64,000 nt of DNA from positions 84,274,694-84,338,693 of the forward strand of contig CM055092.1 in the NCBI GenBank assembly GCA_029204225.1, given 5' to 3'. Shown here in pieces: positions 1 to 11,470 of the stretch (its first letter is position 1; each line of letters begins with the position of its first letter). The notes under the pieces were generated by a model. That model made no database searches, was not told where the DNA came from, and saw only the letters and a list, made by a program, of their open reading frames with translations. Source of the stretch: Diphasiastrum complanatum (taxonomy: Eukaryota; Streptophyta; Lycopodiopsida; Lycopodiales; Lycopodiaceae). Both the position numbers and the translations under genes were made by a program.

Positions 1-325
1 CATGATGCATGTGCAGTTTGATCCCAATGGTAGGCAGTGTATAACGATGGAGGGTTATCGCAAGGTGGCCCAAATTATCAGACAACAAGCTGAACTGCAT
101 ACAGGAGGCAAAGTGCTTGTCGTGCAAGAAGGTGGGTACCATCTCACGTATGCTGCATATTGCTTGCATGCTGCATTGGAAGGCTTATTGAGTTTACCAC
201 AAGCCCTTCTTTCTGATCCAATTGCTTACTATCCTGAAGATGAGACTTTCGCTGTCGAAAGAGTCAAGCAAATCAAGTATCAATATAATAGTTTAGTTCA
301 GAAGGCAAGGACCAGTTCCAGCTAA
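1..325 (+). CDS. HDA8-like: Plant class II histone deacetylase, C-terminal exon (HDA8-like), partial
   Basis: The open frame from base 2 to the TAA at 323-325 encodes about 105 residues typical of the end of a zinc-dependent class II (RPD3/HDA1 superfamily) histone deacetylase: FDPNGRQCITMEGYR, then LVVQEGGYH with the conserved EGGY loop, then ALLSDPIAYYPEDE. Enzymes of this family remove acetyl groups from lysines of histones or other proteins. The wording resembles the plant HDA8 subgroup (from memory). The catalytic His/Asp core lies upstream, outside the window. The first codons (MMHVQ) do not look like the family, and an AG at 15-16 (tgcag/TTTGAT) could be an intron acceptor, so the exon may start at 17. 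The frame is intact and no lesion is visible, so this is probably a live gene. No canonical AATAAA was seen in the next 400 bases. Confidence 0.88.
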   Translation, partial: MMHVQFDPNGRQCITMEGYRKVAQIIRQQAELHTGGKVLVVQEGGYHLTYAAYCLHAALEGLLSLPQALLSDPIAYYPEDETFAVERVKQIKYQYNSLVQKARTSSS

Positions 326-1115
326 GATATCTGTTTTACATGTTCATTAAGGACATAACCCTTATTCTTTACTTATGTACCACATTTAGATATTATGTCG
401 GTAGCTTTGCTTGAGCTTGCAATCGTAATTTTGCTGGTATGATATGATTTCAGTCAGCAAATATCATGGATGCGTCCCTGTCAATGTTGCTATTTCAAAG
501 CTCTCTGTCTAAGCACGTATTGTGCAGAAAAGCCACCAAGAGGCAAATGATGCCACTTTATACTTTGTCATTGCAACAATGTTCCATGCGAAAGTCAAAT
601 CTGTTCATGTATATGTCATTAAGATGATGAAATTTGCTGAAGTTCTTTGCACACCAAAGATAATACTTTTCTCAATTCAGAAATTAACTGAGGACTATTT
701 CTTTAGTTCTCAAAACTAAAAAATTGCAGTGTTATTTGAAAATCTTTGTGAAGTTCAAGAGACATGTGAACAATATTAGTTGCATTTGTTTATGCTTGCC
801 ACAAAACATCAAAATGATTACGTGATATATTTTTGTGCTATTGCTATAAGTGAGATGGTTGCAAAAGTCTATTTTAAGATCATGTCCAAGATTTTCCTTG
901 CAATAGCACAAGCGAATTTTGTGAGGTTGACTGGATAAAACTGACCCATGCAAAGAATGTCAGCAATGATAGACAAAATGCGTTTTGCAGATTTTCATTG
1001 GTCCACGTTTGCCATAAAACGTATTCGATGGGCAGTTGAAAGGCAATTGAACTGGGGTTGAAAGGCAGACACGTTGATTTTAAAGAGAGAACACGTACTT
1101 TTAGAAACTTCTGGG
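326..1115. other. 3' flank of the deacetylase gene, no gene seen
   Basis: Presumed 3' UTR and intergenic DNA. Short open frames on both strands show no family motif, and those near 1,100 are shadows of the GA repeat. Confidence 0.6.
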
Positions 1116-1142
1116 GAGAGAGAGAGAGAGAGAGAGAGAGAG
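1116..1142 (+). repeat. (GA)n microsatellite
   Basis: About 13 uninterrupted GA units. It is the shortest of at least seven GA/CT tracts in the window. Confidence 0.97.
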
Positions 1143-3081
1143 CTGCCAGGAGGATAGGAAGGAGGAGGATTGTGAGGAGCAAGAGGATTTTGAGAGAGAG
1201 ACATCACGTGACATAGGTGTTTGGCCATACCATCATAGAGCTATAAAATAACTACAAGGCAAAAGTAGTGTCAAGGTTAATGTGGAAATAATCTCCTTCT
1301 TAGATTGGTAAGATATAGATTGTCAAATGAATATCTCCTCTTTGATGTTTATGTTACATCCACATACCGACAACATGAGAAGGGTAGACAAGTCCAAGTT
1401 GGTTTTTGGATTGTCTAACCGAACAATAAGTACCTTAGTTGCCCCTATTTGAAGCACAAATTGGTATTGTGAATGGGCATTCATGTCCAACCATACCAAT
1501 CACAAATCAAGCATCAAATTGAGTTCTTGTTTAGCACATAATCACAAGTGTATTTCAACTTGTCTTCATATCAAACAAATACCCCTAATTCTTTGCAACG
1601 AGCTGATCTTTAAACTCTTCAATCCAAGGCATACATGCCAAGCTTCATCATATTGCAAACTTCTTGGTGCATGATAGATGTTTAATCCCATTTGAAGCTT
1701 TGCCTACAAACCCAAAGGCATATTAACAAGTGCAATCTTTGCATTTGCTTTTTTTTTTTTTTTATAAATCTTGAATACACGATTCAATGAAGCATGATAT
1801 GCTTCAATCTAATAATGCTGGTGGCATCTATAATTTTAAAAATTCCTCCTACACTTCATGTGGGTTCTCATGTATAAGCAATGATTTTTTTATTCACCCT
1901 ACAACATATTTCTTCCTTTAGAAGACTACCTCATAGATAAGTGTGGACTATATTTACCATTTTACCCATTATTTGCAATTTACAAAATCCAAGCACAAAG
2001 CTCAATACGTTGAGACCCTAAATTGCAAACGTCAATTATCACTTCAACTTCATAGGGCAGGTCTTCATGGCCCCTTAAGGAAGAACATTTATAACAGTCA
2101 CAAAGGGTAGATTTCAACAACTATTCAACCCAAAAAGGCGACCTTTGGTGGGTGGGCAAGCCCCATGGCAAGATCTTATCCACATCAATAGAGTTCATTG
2201 CAACACGAGTGTAAGACAATTTCATATTTAAGCGAGATTGAAACTACAAATTGCAACCTAGTATGACTATTCAAATATCTAGCAATTATAGTAATAAAAT
2301 AGGAGACAATATCATATTTAACCGAGATTGAAACAAATTGCAACACGAGTGGAAGACAATATATGTGTAAGTGGTACTGCTATCTTTGAAAATTTAAAAT
2401 AAACCATCAATAGTATGATGCAAATTCCAAGAATCCTTCTAATTGTTGCAAAGTTTTAGGACTCTTCCAATTTTTAACAACTTTGATCTTGCGTTGATCT
2501 ACCTTGATGTCATCTTTTGTGTCGTATGCCAGGTCTAATCAAATATCAATAATAATGAAATCAAAGCCACAATCAAGATAAGGACACAACATTCATATCG
2601 ATATAGCCAAAAAATACAAATCACACATAGCAGTCCATGAAATCACCATTAGAATCAAAGAATGGAAGCAAATCAATACAAAAGAGGAATGTATTTCATG
2701 TGGATTGAGCAGATGAGACCTAGCAAGCTCAATTCCCAAGGCTCACATTTGCAAAGAGGAAACTTAGTTCTCTCATTTGCAAATGAGCCAAAAGATACCA
2801 AACGTGATGTCTCTCGCCTACTTATAGACAATGCCCTAACTTAACTATGCTGGATATTATCCTGACTATTAATCTACATCCATTCAATTATATCCAATTT
2901 CTGTAGTTTTACTCATGTTATCGCACAAACTATAGAAATACACATAAAAGGTGAATAGTCATATTCGACGTCGATAACAAAATGACAACAACAACTATTG
3001 AAGGGGATCGAACTAATGCTAAGACATATTACCAATTGTTTTGAAGGTAGCTGTATGCTCTAATTATTATTAGTAAGTAAT
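1143..3081. other. AT-rich intergenic stretch, no gene seen
   Basis: A poly-T run lies at about 1,750-1,763. The part around 2,860-2,960 (catccattcaattat, ttactcatgttatcgcacaa) weakly resembles the LTR starts at 25,915 and 42,480, so an old LTR fragment is possible. No open frame carries a recognisable motif. Confidence 0.5.
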
Positions 3082-3719
3082 TGTTAGATTTTAGCAATTT
3101 TCACTTTGTAAAAGCAATTTGTTTGACATCTATGTGGATCCACACTTGTGAGGACATGTCCACACATGTGAAATGACACTTGTAATATTCAAATCCATTG
3201 TACTTGGATTTTATTTTAGTCAAATGTCAAATCTCCTAAATTGTAAGAGTTATCTCCTAGATTATAGGAATCTAGAAGGTCAATACTAACCACCAATGGA
3301 TGATGTGGCAAATTGGATAGATCTTGTCCAAAGTGGATATGGATGAGTACAATGAGCTGTCCTACACGTGCTGGAAGCAACCTAGAGAGATATTATGATG
3401 ATTCTGTACTTGATCCATGATGGATCCATTGTGAGGTTAATGATGAGAAACATTGATTTGGGAGCAAACTTGGTGTTTTCACTCTCTTAAGCTATTTCTT
3501 AGTGGATGAATGCTTTGTATTTCCTTAGTAAACTTATTTGATGTTATCAGGTCGTACATGTGCTGTACTTCACATGTGTGAAGCCTTTGGATCATCATAT
3601 TTGATTGTTCTTGCTTGGATTTGGATGCTAGTCTTGATATAGATCAAGATCCTGAGCTACTAATCACTCTTATTGATCATTTGTAGATCAAAATGAGTCC
3701 TTTACTCTGAAATTTCACA
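3082..3719 (+). mobile_element. Copia LTR with adjacent primer-binding site
   Basis: A 638-bp segment starts TGTTAGATTTT and ends AATTTCACA, giving the TG...CA ends of an LTR. It is followed directly by TGGTATCAGAGCC (3,720-3,732), the complement of the initiator tRNA-Met 3' end used as primer by most Ty1/copia elements. The position of the primer site makes this a 5' LTR of a plus-strand element. No partner LTR was found, so the left boundary rests on the TG and typical length only. Confidence 0.6.
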
Positions 3720-3732
3720 TGGTATCAGAGCC
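3720..3732 (+). promoter_or_regulatory. Retroelement primer-binding site (initiator tRNA-Met)
   Basis: TGGTATCAGAGCC immediately follows the CA end of the LTR. It would prime minus-strand DNA synthesis. The about 300 bases after it hold no gag gene, so the internal region is deleted. Confidence 0.75.
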
Positions 3733-4030
3733 AAGTCTAAGGGCTTTGATAATGATCCAAATCTCTTCATTTTGCAAAAAGCATTGGTGCTAGAATCAAT
3801 TTGAAGGAGGGTGACCTTAACCAATAGATTACTTGAGGATTTGAAGCTCAAATGAGTGTGTAAAGTTCAAGTGTACTTCCCACATGTGTGAGAGGCTACT
3901 GGAATTGTACTTTCACCATATCTAAGTCATTTTTCAGTATTTGTGCTTCAAACAAATTTGTAAGAGTGAAACTAGTGATTTGCTTTGCAAAATTCATTGA
4001 TCTCATTATAGATTTGATGCGAAATAACTT

Positions 4031-4542
4031 TTGGATTTCAAAAGTAAAGTGTTTGAGTCTTTTGTAAAGTTCAAAACTCTAGCTGAGAATCAACTTGATG
4101 ATAAAGTAAAAGCATTGAGAAGTGATAATGGTGGAGAATATATCTCTACTAAGATGATAGAATTTTGGAAATCCAAGGGTATTAAAAGAGAGCTTACATG
4201 TACTTATAGTCCTCAACAAAATGGTATAGCTGAGAGAATGAATAGAACTCTTTGTGAGTGTGCAAAAGCTTTAAGGCTAGATTCATCTCTACCTAAGTCA
4301 TTTTGGGGAGAGGCCATTATTTGTGCTTATGTAATAGATTGCCATGTAAGCCCATTGGAGGCATAACATCTTATGAGGCTCTATTTGGTAAGAAGCCAAA
4401 TCTCAAAGATCTTAGAATCCTAATAAGCCATCAATTGGAGGTGCTAAAGCAAGAAGATTCTTATACAATCACACATGCAAAGAATCAAGTGTCAGATTTG
4501 GAGAGAAATTGTTCAAGCCACACGAACACTAGAAGGAAGTAA
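4031..4542 (+). pseudogene. Copia integrase core fragment
   Basis: The first 112 residues are a Ty1/copia integrase (rve) core: LRSDNGGEY carries the second catalytic Asp and PQQNGIAERMNRTL the catalytic Glu. The segment with the first Asp (HSD.CGP region) is missing. A frameshift near 4,340 moves the reading frame to one giving NRLP..PIGGITSYEALFGKKPNLKDLRI (4,330-4,420), the usual post-core stretch, after which family similarity stops. It is probably the internal remnant of the element whose 5' LTR is at 3,082. It is not functional. Confidence 0.85.
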
Positions 4543-4546
4543 TATG

Positions 4547-4637
4547 TCTTGAAGGCTTCGTGAAAATTCCGAAGGCTTCGCAAAAATGCCAAAGTGAGAG
4601 AATCTCTTGAAGGCTTCGCAAAAATCCCGAAGGTTTA
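4547..4637 (+). repeat. Short imperfect tandem repeat (GAAGGCTTCG)
   Basis: Three copies of GAAGGCTTCG(C/T)(A/G)AAAAT and one decayed copy occur in 90 bases, at the junction between the plus-strand integrase fragment and the minus-strand copia pol remnant. Confidence 0.8.
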
Positions 4638-4705
4638 TGAAGTTCACCATTTTCCAGCAACTCCCTCTTGAACTGAGGAAACCATATGATTTCCATTAAT
4701 GTTCT

Positions 4706-6461
4706 CTATTTTTCAAACTGGATCTTGTTCAGAACCTTTGTGAGTACATCTGCCATCATGTCGAATGATTTAGCATACTGAATCATCAACTCTTTTTTTT
4801 GAATCAGATCTTTGATTTGGTGATACTTCAGCGAAATGTGCTTGGTTTGGAGTGAAAAACAGGATTCTCGGTGAGGTGGATTGCACTTTGGCTATCCATA
4901 TAAATTATAGTGGGCTAAACCTGTGGTCATCCAATTCGTTCAATAGCATTCAAAGCCACACTATCTCATTTGCATTTTTACATGCAACAACATATTCTGC
5001 TTCACACGAGGACTGAGCAACCAGGGTCTGTTTCTTGCATATCCAATTTACTACTGATTGCAAAGCACAAAACATCCACCAGAGATAGATTTACTGTCAT
5101 CTCTGCTGCTAGCCCAAGCGGCATCACTATATGCAAGCAGTTCAAAATTAGAATCACTGCTGAAGGTTATCCCATACCTAGTTGTACTTTTAATGTATTG
5201 AATGACTCTCTTGGCCATTCTCCAATGCCTCTCGCCTAGATTACCAATGAATTGGCTAAGTGAGTATACTGCCACAGTGATGTCAGGTCTGGTGCAAACT
5301 GCCAGGTACATAAGACTGCCAATAAGGTTGTGGTACGACACTGTTGCCATTCTCCCCCTTTCTGCATCATCCTTGGTCAATCTTGCCCCTACTTCCATAG
5401 GAGTGCATTTTTCTTTGCACTCTATCATCTTGTAATCTTTCAGAATCTTCAACGCTTATTTTTCCTTTGTTAGGTGGAGAATTGCTCTGCATCTGTCCCT
5501 GTCTATCTGTAGTCCCACACATATCTATGCTTCTCCAAGATCTGAAATGTCAAACTCATCAGATATCTAAGTTTTTTATTTTTGGATTAACTTTAGGCAA
5601 TTCTCTATTATTAGAGAATCATCAACAAACAATGTCATGAATACAAAACTATCACCATCTCTAATTGTATATATATTACAATCAGATAACAAGGCATGCA
5701 TTTCGATTGACTTAAGATAAAGATCAATTCTACTATGCCATGCTCTTGCAGTCTGTTTCAATCCATAAATGCATTTTGTCAGTCTGCATACAAATTCTGG
5801 ATGATCCTCATCCACAAAACCGTCTGGTTGTGTCATGTATATTTCTTCATAAATGTTCCCATATAGGAACGTTGCTTTCACATCAATATGATGAATTTCT
5901 AGATTGTATCTCATAGCATATGCTAAAAGTATTTTTATGCTGGCCATTTTTACTGTGGGAGAGAAGGTTTCGAAATAATCGATTCCTTCCTTTTGTGAAA
6001 AACCTCTTGTCACTAATCTGGCTTTATAGCGGACCATTGCACCTGTTGCATTTGTTTTCCTTTTGAAAACCCATTTGTTGCTTATAGCTTTTCTTCTAGC
6101 AAGTAACGTTGTCAATTCCCATGCTTTGTTCCTTTCCATGAATTGTAGTTCTTCCTGCATGGCTTGATGCCATTGCTTACTTTCACTGCTCCTGTCCACT
6201 TCTTGGGTCTTTTGTAATCCCACAAAAGTCTGTATATACATGACTCATCTCAGCATTCTCAATCACCTTCAGTGAAGGTGTTCACGACCTCACTAGTCGG
6301 GTCGTTGTCATTTGACGCCATTCCATTGGTCCTACTTCTGCAATTCCAGATTGTCTTGCTTGTACTTGAACTTGTACGTTCTGTCTCTGCCCCTCATCTG
6401 GTGACAGTACTAGTTGAGCTGGGGGATTTGTGAATGCCTCCTTAGCTTCACTTGTGTTTGT
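4706..6461 (-). pseudogene. Older copia element: reverse transcriptase and RNase H remnant
   Basis: Read on the minus strand from 6,461 down, this gives the pre-RT linker, then RT (WVFKRKTNATG, KARLVTRGFSQ, HHIDVKATFLYGNIYEEIYM, GLKQTARAWH, FVDDSLI), then RNase H pieces (CTRPDI, SDAAWASS, SQSAIHL) ending DMMADVLTKVLNK...* at 4,706, the normal C-terminus of copia pol. The usual FVDD/YVDD catalytic box is present, but stops and frame changes occur near 5,460-5,575 and 4,900-5,050. It is cut at 6,461 by the LTR of a younger element; its integrase half continues at 12,199-13,035. RT and RNase H would normally copy the RNA into DNA in virus-like particles. Confidence 0.85.
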
Positions 6462-7119
6462 TGTTGATTTCACACGTGTGGATTGTCCACATTATGTACT
6501 TGTGATCTCCTAAGGTGTGTAGATGCACCAAGATGAAGACTAGATTGAGATTCAAGATCAATCTTAGATCCTATGGCAAAAACACACTACTACATGCATT
6601 CAATCACTTCCAACTCTCACTCACACTTGTGGGAAGTATTCAATAATTATTCTAAGTAAAACAGGCTGCTCTCCTCGGGTAGAGAGAGAAAAACCATCAT
6701 GAGCTCTCGGGTAGAGAGAGAAAGCTAGAAATCCAATAACACTCAAAATCCACATAATCACCAAATCAATTAGATCCAAAATGAGGAGTACAATGATACT
6801 AGTAGATCCACAAGCCACCACTATGCTTAACTATGATTGGACCACACTTTGTCACCTCTTTATCCTATTGGACCATTGATCCATGCACCTCTTAATTCTA
6901 TTGGACTATATTCAAGCACACCTCAAATTCCTATTGGACCTCACATGGTTCCACCTCTAAATCCTATTGGACCTCTTAGAATTCATCAAACAAAGGCATT
7001 ACACTTGTCTACACTCTAATTGGCACGAGTTTAGCCTCTTACTCTATTTTGGCTCAATAGTGGCATTACAAGTGGAAATGCATAATTTGCCATCTATGCC
7101 AAATTTGTTCCTATCAACA
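6462..7119 (-). repeat. 3' LTR of the younger copia element
   Basis: 658 bp starting TGTTGATTTCACACG and ending CCTATCAACA on the + strand. It contains several copies of the phrase CCTATTGGACC around 6,870-6,980. Confidence 0.88.
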
Positions 7120-7211
7120 TCCTACACCTAGATGCTCGATGTAAAAAACATAATTCCCCTATATCTAGCATAGATAATCTTTTTCAATTCTTCACACTCC
7201 TAAAAAAATAT

Positions 7212-8926
7212 CTATGAAGATTTCAGCATTGATCTTGATATAACTCCAAGATTAGATCTATGCTTGATGAAAGCACTTTTGCTCAAAGGCTTGGTGAGTA
7301 GATCGGCAATACAAGAGGACGAGTTGGCATGCTCCAAATAGATTTCTCCTCCAATAAGATTTTCTCTCACAAAATGGTGTGCCACTTCTATGTGCTTGCT
7401 TCTTGCATGAAATATGGGATTATTGGCAAGAGCTTGGGCCGAGATGTTATCACACTTGATCATTGGTAGATCATCTTCCTTGATGCACTTTAGCTCCAAT
7501 AGTAACCTCTTGATCCAAAGCACCTCTTTGGTAGTTGTAGTGAGTGCTTTGTACTCGGTCTCACATGAAGAGAGAGATATAGTATCTTGCTTTTTGGAAA
7601 GCCAAGATATTAGATTGCCTCCAAGGCAGATAGTGTATGCACTAATAGGCTTTTGATCCATCTTGTCACTTGCAAAGTCCGAATCTGAGTAGCCAACAAT
7701 GGATAGATCTTCACTTTTATAGAGTAGACCATAATCACAAGATGAAGATACATATCTTAGAATCCTCTTGGCCATCTTCCAATGATGGATCTTAGGATCT
7801 TGCATAAATTGACTCAATTTGTGCACACAAAAACTTAGATCGGGCCTAGTAATGGTAAGCCAAATCAAGGAGCCTACAAGACTCCTAAAAAATGTGATGT
7901 CCTCAAAGGATCTTTCATCACCTTTATTAGGATCTTTTACAATTTGCTCCATTGGAGTATCTATGCTCTTAGAATTTTCCATATGGAATTTTTTCAACAT
8001 AGAGTGAGCATATCTAGATTGGCATATAAGGACATGATTTTCATAAAAATCAATTTCTAGGCCTAGGATGTAATGTATCTCTCCTAGATCTTGCATTTTA
8101 AACTCACATCCAAGTGCTAGCTTAGTTTCATCAACTAGCTTGATACAACTTCCACAAAGAATAATGTCATCAACATAAATTAGAAGAATGACAATATTGC
8201 TATCAACAAACTTTAGATACATGGAAGGATCATAGTCACTAAGAGTAAATCCTAGTGAGATAAGAAAAGAATTAAGTCTTGAATACCATGATCTTGGTGT
8301 TTTCTTGAGTCCATAAAACTTTTGAAGAGCAAGCACACTTTGGACTCATCCTTGATGAATCCTTGAGGTTGTTCCATATAGATCTCCTCCTCAAGATAAA
8401 CATTTAGAAAAGCATTGGATACATCTAATTGGAATACCTTCCACTTAAAGAAACAAGCAAGAGAAATATGAATTCTTATTGTCACCATCTTTGCAACGGG
8501 TGCAAAGGTCTCCTCATAATCAAGGCCATGGATTTGAGCAAATCGTTTGGCACATAATCTTGCTTTATGCTTGTTGATGGTGCCATCATGATTTGACTTG
8601 ATCCGAAATACCCACTTACAACCAATCACATGTTTTTTGGATGGAGGATCCACAAGCTCCCAAGTATTGTTGGTGATCAATGCATCATACTCTTGCTTCA
8701 TGGCATCATACCACTCCTTGGTATTGAGTGCTTCTTGTACATTCTTTGGCTCTTCATGAGAGACATAAAAAACATAATTAGTGGAATCAAGATTCACTTG
8801 TTTGCCTTTGTCAACATATGAGAGCCTCTTAGGCTCGGATCTATCTCTCATGGATCTTCTTGGTGAGAAAATCCGAGCATTAGGGGAGTTTTGAGCTCCA
8901 AAAATACCCTTTAAGAATTCGTGCAA
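7212..8926 (-). pseudogene. Copia reverse transcriptase-RNase H (younger element)
   Basis: A near-complete RT-RNase H in two overlapping frames joined by one frameshift near 8,330. N-terminal part (8,926 down): KEWYDAMKQEYDAL, NTWELVDPP, CKWVFRIKSN, KARLCAKRFAQ, DYEETFAPVAKM, QLDVSNAFLN, EEIYMEQPQGF. C-terminal part: FYGLKKTPRSWYSRL, the catalytic IYVDDIIL, LGEIHYILGLEI, then RNase H with GYSDSDFASD, SSCETEYKAL, KCDNISAQAL, SKHIEVAHHFVRE and the terminal LTKPLSK. The C-terminal 374 residues are uninterrupted and all catalytic boxes are present, so the element decayed recently. The 3' UTR to the LTR is about 90 bp. Confidence 0.92.
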
Positions 8927-9239
8927 GATGTAGTTTATATTATTTAAGTATTATAACACTAATACATTTGACTTGCCATAACTTTTTAATCGTAGCTCAA
9001 AAGTATGTCATCTAGCATATCATTGAAAAGTTCTTGTCAAGCACTTTCCAATGCACGAAACTGCGCTAAATTTGGACTTACCACTAAAAAGTTATTTCAT
9101 TTTTAGTGTGGAATCAAAATGTGGACTCAAAAAAGTTACGTTACATAGATTTCAAATTTGAGTGTTTTGATTGGTCCATGTGTAAGCAAAAATTGAGAAA
9201 AAATATAAAAAGAATCTTTACAAAGGGTTTTTTTTGGAA
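8927..9239. other. About 310-bp AT-rich insert inside copia pol
   Basis: It lies between the post-integrase linker (ending ...DSPLEEF*) and the RT start (FLKGIFGAQ) and has no coding similarity. AATTC-like bases occur near both edges (gaattc at 8,918-8,923; ggaatta at about 9,238), a possible decayed target duplication. Its class (MITE or other) cannot be told. Confidence 0.5.
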
Positions 9240-9790
9240 TTAGAACTCCTCTAATGGAGAGTCTTCTTCAAATCTCGACCCCATCACATCATGATTGTCT
9301 TCAAAATCAATAATTGGTGATGCATCCATAGACTTTTTGATCTCGGCCTCTTCAAAAGATGAGTGTTGATCTTCATGAAAGACAACATCTCTACTTTCAA
9401 TAACTTGAGAAGTAGAGAGTATAAAGACTCTACAGGCCTTCTTGGTGGATGAGTATCCTAATGCAAGTATCTCATCATTCTTTTTGATAGTGCAAGTATC
9501 AACATTGAATTTTACATCAAGGCCATTATCAAGCAATTGGCCAACACTAATAAGATTCTTAGTAAGCTTAGGTACATAAAGAACTTTAGAGAGAGAAAGA
9601 ACTTTAGAGGATGCAAGCTTCAAGGGAATGTTCTCTATGCCTTCAATAGGACATTCAAAATCATTTGCAATGTATATTGATTTCTTGACTCAATCATAAT
9701 GTGCAATAGAAGAGAAAGAGTCCTTGGAGCTACACATATGTGAAGAGGCTCCACTATCAATATACCATAGCCATCCTTCTTGAAAGGAGT
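9240..9790 (-). pseudogene. Copia protease fused to post-integrase linker (integrase deleted)
   Basis: Around 9,730-9,775 the minus strand reads WYIDSGASSHMCSS, the DSGA active site of the retroviral-type aspartic protease. After a stop near 9,690 the frame continues with VLYVPKLTKNLISVGQL.DNGLDVKF and NDEILALG, then passes directly to YSSTKKACRVFILSTS and ESRDVVFHEDQ, which in intact copia polyproteins lies after the integrase. The whole integrase core and its HHCC finger are missing and the junction at about 9,468-9,474 preserves the frame. Confidence 0.85.
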
Positions 9791-10714
9791 AGATGAGAAA
9801 CTAGAGACCATAAGAGATCCATCTCCATCACTGGCAATAGTTTCTTCCTTCTCATTGGTAATGTTGGCTTGCTTGAGTTGATTCTTCTTTTTCAAGCAAT
9901 TGGTTGCATAATGGCTTTTCTTGCCACAATAAAAGCACTTGATCTTCTTCTTCTTGAGCTTGGATGATGAAGCATTAGAGGAATCATCTTCCTCCTCATC
10001 TTTGTCTTTGGATTTGACTTTGTCCTTGCTTGAGGATTGTTGATGTTGGTTCTTGCTCCTCCCTTTGTGCTTATCCTTGGCAAAGAGAGCTTTGCCATCA
10101 TTATGAGTGAGAGAAAGCTTGTCCATCCTCAGGAGCTTGTACTCTTGTCTTGATTCTTCTGAAATTAGCACAATTTGGAGAGCCTCCAAACTTGGTAGCT
10201 CCTCCTTAATGGCATAGGATTGGACAAGATTATCAAATTCACTTCTCAAGCCATTGAGAATGACTTGAACTAGCTCATTTTGATTGATGGAATCACCAAC
10301 ACAAGCAAGTTCTCTATGAATATCTTTTACTCTCAAAACATAACTAGATGCACTCTCATCACTCTTTTGGCTACTTTGAAAGATTTGATTCCTAAGAGTG
10401 AGAAGCCTAGAGGTATTCTTAGCCTCATAGATAGTCTTGAGACAATCCCAAGCTTCTTTGGCTGTTGTACAAGTACCTATTTCCCTCAATATCTCATTAG
10501 AGACATACATCTTAATGTAGTGGAGAGCCATCTTAGCTCTCTTTTTGTATTTTTGAACCTCTTGAAGAACTTGTGGTTCTTCTTCAAGGCCAAGAACTAT
10601 GTCCACAACGTCTTGAAGGATCAAGATGGACTCCATCCTCATTTTCCAAATTGAATAGTTTGAAGTGGACAATCTTTTACTTGGTTCCAACAAGGATGAA
10701 CCCATTGAAGACAT
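9635..10714 (-). CDS. Copia Gag (UBN2 domain, CCHC zinc knuckle)
   Basis: Gag forms the virus-like particle and binds element RNA. From ATG 10,714: LEPSKRLSTSNYSIWKMRM is the canonical start of plant copia gag (DUF4219-like), followed by the UBN2/retrotran_gag region (KRAKMALHYIKM, EAWDCLKTIYEAKNTSRLL, VILNGLRSEFDNLV), a lysine/serine-rich basic stretch, and CFYCGKKSHYATNC, an intact CX2CX4HX4C knuckle at 9,912-9,953. An upstream in-frame codon (10,768) adds 18 non-family residues, so 10,714 is preferred. The frame is open for 360 residues; its last about 60 residues are a frameshifted reading over the protease. The leader between gag and the primer site is about 740 bp. Confidence 0.92.
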   Translation of the reverse strand: MSSMGSSLLEPSKRLSTSNYSIWKMRMESILILQDVVDIVLGLEEEPQVLQEVQKYKKRAKMALHYIKMYVSNEILREIGTCTTAKEAWDCLKTIYEAKNTSRLLTLRNQIFQSSQKSDESASSYVLRVKDIHRELACVGDSINQNELVQVILNGLRSEFDNLVQSYAIKEELPSLEALQIVLISEESRQEYKLLRMDKLSLTHNDGKALFAKDKHKGRSKNQHQQSSSKDKVKSKDKDEEEDDSSNASSSKLKKKKIKCFYCGKKSHYATNCLKKKNQLKQANITNEKEETIASDGDGSLMVSSFSSTPFKKDGYGILIVEPLHICVAPRTLSLLLHIMIESRNQYTLQMILNVLLKA

Positions 10715-11457
10715 TTGAAGTAAAGAAAACTCAAATGATGAACAATAAATGTTGCTACACACTCTCAATAGGATCCAATAATAGAGTACTATCTCCTCCT
10801 ATGAGAGATCTTGCAACTATTTGTGAATTGATTCTCACTAGCTACACAAATCTCTCTAAAAGAAGATCTATTTCACATCAAATGATGGAGTATAGGCAAA
10901 GTTAGGATCAAACACTCTTAGCACATGTGAAATACACTAAGAAACCAAATTTGACTCAAATACAATGATATTGCATGAAACAAAATGGCTAAGATCTCAA
11001 AACAGTGCTTAGATCACATGTAGATGAGATTGGTAAGCATTCGACTGTGATTTTGGATCAAACAAGCAATCTCTTGACCAAACCAAATGTGTCCACCCAG
11101 GTCTAGGTGCCCTACCTAACCCTGTTCAAAAGCTTATAACTTCTGATTGGCTCAACCAAATGGAATGAAACTGATTGCATCAAAAACTAGACAAAAATAG
11201 CTTCAAAACAAGCTATCAAGCAAGATAAATGGATCAAGCATGAGAGAGAACTTCCAAACTGAAATTGGATGTTCCTCACACGTGTCTGAGCACCTGATTC
11301 CGTACAGTACCAGGTCATACCCAATCAATGTCCTTTTGATCTCTTTTTATCCAAAATTGAACAAGGTAGCTTGGAAAATGGACCTTGACAATTTCTAGCT
11401 CAAGATTGATGAATAGTTTTCACATAAATGGATCAAAATGCATGGTAACCTTAGGTA

Positions 11458-11470
11458 GGCTTTGATACCA
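11458..11470 (-). promoter_or_regulatory. Primer-binding site of the younger copia element
   Basis: The minus strand reads TGGTATCAAAGCC directly after the LTR end ATTAACA. It complements initiator tRNA-Met with one difference (CAAAG for CAGAG). Confidence 0.85.

Noticed and set aside
522-719. Open frame after the deacetylase stop
   Set aside because: No similarity to the family's C-terminus; lies in presumed 3' UTR.
880-1228. Minus-strand open frames near the GA tract at 1.1 kb
   Set aside because: Composition driven by the GA repeat; no family similarity.
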